Made by a program: the position numbers and the translations under genes. Below, piece by piece: positions 63,377 to 64,000 of a stretch of DNA of 64,000 nucleotides. The stretch comes from Taibaiella sp. Its GTDB lineage: Bacteria > Bacteroidota > Bacteroidia > Chitinophagales > Chitinophagaceae. The stretch lies in assembly GCA_019638495.1 (NCBI GenBank), contig JAHBTQ010000004.1, positions 62,001-126,000 of the forward strand. Reading direction: 5' to 3'. The notes beneath the pieces are model-generated. The model was given only the letters and a program-made list of their open reading frames with translations, did not search any database and was not told the origin of the DNA. Positions within the stretch are counted from its first letter, which is position 1; every line of letters begins with the position of its first letter.

Positions 63377-64000
63377 CTATCCTAACTTAAGGGTCCTCAG
63401 CAATTCATCTCTCATCGCCTTACTCGCTGGTATCTCCCGGCCGGCAATCATGAGCGATTCAGACGTAATAGAATCTACATGGGTGAGGTTAACGGCATAA
63501 CTCCGGTGAACGCGAAAAAACTTCCCTGAACTTATCAGATCCAGGTATTGCTGGAGCGTACTCCTGACCAGGAATTTGGTTTTAGTCGTATGAACCTGAA
63601 TATAGACACCATCGCTTTCAAGGTACAATATGTCAGAGATCAGCACCTTGTTATAGCTCTGGCCGCTCTTAATAAAGAGACTGTCATTCATCAGATGCGA
63701 CTCTATCCCTGTTACTTCCTTTCCGGAAGATCGGGAAAAATTATGCAGGCAAATCTCTATAGAGGTAAAAAGCTCCTCTTTGTTGAATGGCTTCACAAGG
63801 TAAGCCGATGGATTAGCTGCCTTTGCCCGCCCCACTGTTGGCGCATCCGAATTGGCCGTAAGAAAGATGAAAGGCAGTCTCTTGTCTTCCGCCAGCTTCA
63901 ACGCCAGGTCTATTCCATCTTTCCTGCCACTCAGCTGTATGTCTATCAGCAGGATATCCGGCTTCTCGCGTGCCAGCATTTCCAGTGCTTCCGTATAGCT
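63377..64000 (-). CDS. LytTR-type response regulator (5' end outside window)
   Basis: At least 208 residues; the frame runs past the window edge, so the N-terminus is missing. The receiver part carries the phospho-acceptor Asp in DILLIDIQLSG, FIFLTANSD and YLVKPFNKEEL (conserved Lys); the rest is a LytTR DNA-binding domain (YLESDGVYIQVHT, FLVRSTLQQYLDLI, FFRVHRSYAVNLTHVDSI). Such regulators pair with membrane histidine kinases of the LytS/YehU type and control exported or surface functions. The partner kinase is outside the window. Confidence 0.92.
   Translation of the reverse strand, partial: SYTEALEMLAREKPDILLIDIQLSGRKDGIDLALKLAEDKRLPFIFLTANSDAPTVGRAKAANPSAYLVKPFNKEELFTSIEICLHNFSRSSGKEVTGIESHLMNDSLFIKSGQSYNKVLISDILYLESDGVYIQVHTTKTKFLVRSTLQQYLDLISSGKFFRVHRSYAVNLTHVDSITSESLMIAGREIPASKAMRDELLRTLKLG

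Noticed and set aside
1..64000. tRNA or rRNA genes
   Set aside because: No cloverleaf-like sequence with a TTCGA-type arm or rRNA segment was noticed in the gaps; a covariance-model scan would be decisive.

Overview
The window looks like a chromosomal segment of a member of the Bacteroidota, most likely family Chitinophagaceae (inference from gene content, no phylogeny run). Signs are: a full-length SprA next to ruvA, several type IX secretion (T9SS) cargo proteins with type A or type B C-terminal sorting domains, PorP/SprF and PorE-like proteins, lipoproteins with a short signal ending before Cys, and repeated TAnnTTTG promoter -7 elements placed very close to start codons. There is no prophage, insertion sequence, CRISPR array, rRNA or tRNA that I can see.

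Layout. 1-4.9 kb: two paralogous secreted metzincin proteases with T9SS tails. 5-12.7 kb: tsaE, a giant TamB-like protein, an ABC exporter and a Nudix hydrolase. 12.8-14.5 kb: a DegT-type sugar aminotransferase and RfbC (surface polysaccharide sugar synthesis). 14.6-19.1 kb: a CNNM/CBS membrane protein, 3-hydroxyanthranilate dioxygenase, an unknown gene divergent from a HipA-like kinase/DUF3037 pair, and a Bcp peroxiredoxin. 19.1-30.6 kb: ruvA, sprA, an unknown polytopic membrane protein, rbfA and a LolC/E-type permease, all on the + strand. 30.6-34.3 kb is the accessory stretch: a glycosyltransferase, two tandem paralogous lipoproteins, a short decayed copy of the glycosyltransferase 5' end, another small lipoprotein, clpS, and an orphan HigA-like N-terminal domain. 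34.4-50.2 kb: a dipeptidyl peptidase IV, the parA-parB-dapB cluster, metallo-hydrolase, DoxX, a second GT4 glycosyltransferase, an MFS transporter, a T9SS cargo protein, an ABC exporter with prfB, plsY with a spermidine-synthase-like gene, and prmA. 50.2-64 kb: a PorE-like OmpA protein, PorP/SprF, a SprB-like adhesin with a type B sorting domain, a roughly 1900-residue mosaic adhesin, and the C-terminal part of a LytTR response regulator.

How they fit together: SprA is the outer-membrane pore of the T9SS; the two metzincins, the 537-residue protein at 43-45 kb, the SprB-like adhesin and the mosaic adhesin are its probable cargo. The adhesin/PorP-SprF/PorE-like block at 50-57 kb is probably a dedicated export-and-anchoring set for a type B cargo. 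The rest is largely housekeeping (translation, DNA repair, segregation, lysine and lipid synthesis) mixed with envelope functions.

I did not find a clear new defence or mobile system. The most unusual material is the duplicated lipoprotein/glycosyltransferase-remnant region, the HipA-like/DUF3037 pair, the orphan HigA-like domain, the SprA Lys-rich insertion and the mosaic adhesin.
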